A DNA stretch of 64,000 nt from Thiomicrorhabdus immobilis (GTDB lineage Bacteria; Pseudomonadota; Gammaproteobacteria; Thiomicrospirales; Thiomicrospiraceae), in the NCBI RefSeq assembly GCF_021654855.1, contig NZ_AP024202.1:1426001-1490000 (forward strand), in the 5' to 3' direction. This document shows, piece by piece, positions 62,629 to 64,000 of the stretch. Below the pieces are notes generated by a model. That model did not search any database, was not told the origin of the DNA, and saw nothing but the letters and a program-made list of their open reading frames with translations. Each line of letters opens with the position of its first letter. Within the stretch, counting starts at the first letter, position 1. Made by a program: the position numbers and the translations under genes.

Positions 62629-62706
62629 AACAGAAACCTTTCATGTTCAAGCGTGTTTTTTAACAATGCTTTGTAACAAGCTTGTTAGATGCATTGTTAA
62701 GCGTCA

Positions 62707-63750
62707 TTAATCCGGGATGTCTTCATCGGTTACCCACTCCACTTCAACCCCATAATCGTAATCAAAGTCATCGTAACCTAATTGAGCATTTTCATACTCT
62801 TCCATATCTTCACGCAACACATCGACCAGCTCGAACAGGTCATCTGGCATCGGTGCCTTCCATTTCATGGTTTTACCGGTCACAGGATGGGTTAAGCTTA
62901 GAGCACCCGCATGCAGGGCTTGGCGATGGAAACCACGCAAGAAATGCACAAACTCCTCATTCATGCGTTTTGGGATTCTAAAACGTGAACCGTAAACGGG
63001 ATCACCGACCAACGGAAACCCTAAATAGGCCATATGCACACGAATCTGATGGGTACGTCCGGTTTCCAGTTTAACGCGGATACGGGTATGCTCTCGGAAG
63101 TGTTCCAATACACGATAGTGTGATATCGCTTCTTTACCCCCCATCGCACGCACAGCCATCTTTTTTCTGTCCGCAGGACTGCGACCGATTGGTTTATCGA
63201 TTGTTCCGCCGCGAGCCATCTTACCGACAACCACCGCGTCATAAATACGCTCCACCGCATGACGCTGCAACTGCTCCACCAAGCTGGTTTGCGCAGGAAC
63301 GGTTTTGGCAACCACCATCAAACCTGAAGTATCTTTATCCAGACGATGCACAATCCCCGCTCTAGGGACTTCTCGCAGAGCAGGATTATAGAACAATAAG
63401 GCATTCATCAAAGTTCCGTCTGGATTTCCTGCACCTGGATGAACCACCAGGCCTGGTGGTTTATTAATCACCATAATCGCATCGTCTTCGTAAACGATTT
63501 CCAGATCGATGTCTTGCGCCGGAATTTCCGTGGCATTTTCAAGTTCCACCAATAGCTCAACCTTTTCTCCACCCAATACCGATTGGCGCGGCTTTTTCCA
63601 AACCTCGCCATCGACCTTTAAATTACCGTCTTTAATCCATTGCTGGATACGGTTACGAGAATAGTCTGAAAATAACGGGCAGATAGCAACATCCAGGCGT
63701 TCACCTAAAGCGTCATGCGGGATGGTTGCGGTAAGAATTTGTTGACTCAA
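62707..63750 (-). CDS. rluD: 23S rRNA pseudouridine synthase RluD
   Basis: 347 residues: S4 RNA-binding domain (about 13-75), then the RluA catalytic fold with HRLDKDTSGLMVVAKT and KLETGRTHQIRVHMAYLG. It modifies positions in helix 69 of 23S rRNA. A C-terminal acidic tail of about 40 residues (DVLREDMEEYENAQLGYDD) is longer than the usual ending. An exact palindrome copy lies inside, encoding KPPGLVVHPG. It is divergent from bamD, and pgeF follows, a common gammaproteobacterial arrangement. Confidence 0.94.
   Translation of the reverse strand: MSQQILTATIPHDALGERLDVAICPLFSDYSRNRIQQWIKDGNLKVDGEVWKKPRQSVLGGEKVELLVELENATEIPAQDIDLEIVYEDDAIMVINKPPGLVVHPGAGNPDGTLMNALLFYNPALREVPRAGIVHRLDKDTSGLMVVAKTVPAQTSLVEQLQRHAVERIYDAVVVGKMARGGTIDKPIGRSPADRKKMAVRAMGGKEAISHYRVLEHFREHTRIRVKLETGRTHQIRVHMAYLGFPLVGDPVYGSRFRIPKRMNEEFVHFLRGFHRQALHAGALSLTHPVTGKTMKWKAPMPDDLFELVDVLREDMEEYENAQLGYDDFDYDYGVEVEWVTDEDIPD
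63446..63457. repeat. ACCAGGCCTGGT palindrome, coding copy
   Basis: Exact copy in rluD; symmetry extends to 20 bases (AACC on the left, GGTT on the right). Confidence 0.9.
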
Positions 63751-63915
63751 AAGATAACCTTTTTTAACTAAGTGGCTTTACGAATTTAATCCATAAACAA
63801 ACCGAAGTTGTTTGATGGCTTTTTATGCAAAGGCAGTCATTGAATATTCAATATTTGTGATACAATCGTTTGCAATTTATTAAACGTATATTGTACCTAA
63901 GAGTACCAAATAAAC

Positions 63916-64000
63916 ATGAAAAAAACGCTACTATCCTTAATGTTAGTTTCAGGCCTTGCTTTACAAGGCTGTTCAACACTTAATGGCTTGATTGAAAAGC
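63916..64000 (+). CDS. bamD: Outer-membrane assembly lipoprotein BamD, 5' end only
   Basis: 28 residues are visible: MKKTLLSLMLVSGLALQGCS with a lipobox (LQGC) and then STLNGLIEK. A lipoprotein divergent from rluD is BamD (ComL) in most gammaproteobacteria. The TPR domains lie beyond the window, so the call rests on position and lipobox. Confidence 0.7.
   Translation, partial: MKKTLLSLMLVSGLALQGCSTLNGLIEK

Noticed and set aside
5944-63457. Palindrome as a DNA uptake sequence
   Set aside because: Known uptake sequences are not palindromic and no competence genes are in the window; cannot be excluded but is not favoured.
1-64000. CRISPR arrays, rRNA and tRNA genes, c-di-GMP riboswitches, prophage
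   Set aside because: Looked for regular direct repeats, T-arm-like GGTTCGAATCC, GEMM-type leaders before the GGDEF genes, and phage structural genes by eye; none were seen. A covariance-model scan would be decisive.

Overview
The window is chromosomal DNA of a free-living, flagellated gammaproteobacterium of moderate-to-low GC. Gene content (a Tat-exported molybdoenzyme with a cytochrome-like neighbour, periplasmic rhodanese, many c-di-GMP enzymes, aceE-aceF-lpd, a rluD/pgeF pair divergent from bamD) fits the sulfur-oxidising Thiomicrospira/Hydrogenovibrio/Thiomicrorhabdus group. That placement is an inference from gene content; no rRNA or tRNA gene was seen.

Layout. 1-4.6 kb: periplasmic molybdopterin oxidoreductase operon (FeS subunit cut by the window edge) and a membrane cytochrome-like protein. 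4.9-7.1 kb: YcgN-like protein, RluA-family pseudouridine synthase and AlkC-like repair protein. 7.2-17.9 kb: housekeeping and accessory genes, including a very short CheZ-like protein, a divergent LysR/pirin pair, Old Yellow Enzyme, dimeric dUTPase and several membrane or periplasmic proteins. 18.0-19.4 kb: a flagellin gene with an intact FliA-type promoter but a one-base frameshift. 20.9-36.5 kb: a signalling-rich stretch with a CBS-PAS-GGDEF-EAL protein, four more GGDEF proteins (one paired with a periplasmic binding protein), a response regulator that has lost its phosphorylation residues, a KtrA/KtrB potassium system, and a hydrolase-thioredoxin fusion next to a rhodanese. 36.7-38.1 kb: a complete IS3-family element sitting in the loop of a terminator. 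38.2-44 kb: RhlE, a dicarboxylate/amino-acid symporter, small proteins and three decayed elements related to REP-associated tyrosine transposases (RAYT). 44.4-50.3 kb: pyruvate dehydrogenase operon. 50.8-59.3 kb: RppH, HAD hydrolase, flavodoxin, a soluble double-Cache protein, AmpD, NadC and a Kef-type antiporter. 59.3-61.7 kb: an operon of two DUF1538 membrane proteins, a PII-like protein and a CBS protein. 61.9-64 kb: pgeF, rluD and the start of bamD.

The most striking global signal is the 12-base palindrome ACCAGGCCTGGT. I count 15 exact copies (about 0.004 expected by chance) and at least five one-mismatch copies, mostly between genes. Its role is unknown. Other candidates for new biology are the DUF1538 pair/PII/CBS operon, the mini-CheZ, and the IS-split terminator downstream of a 42-residue membrane peptide gene.
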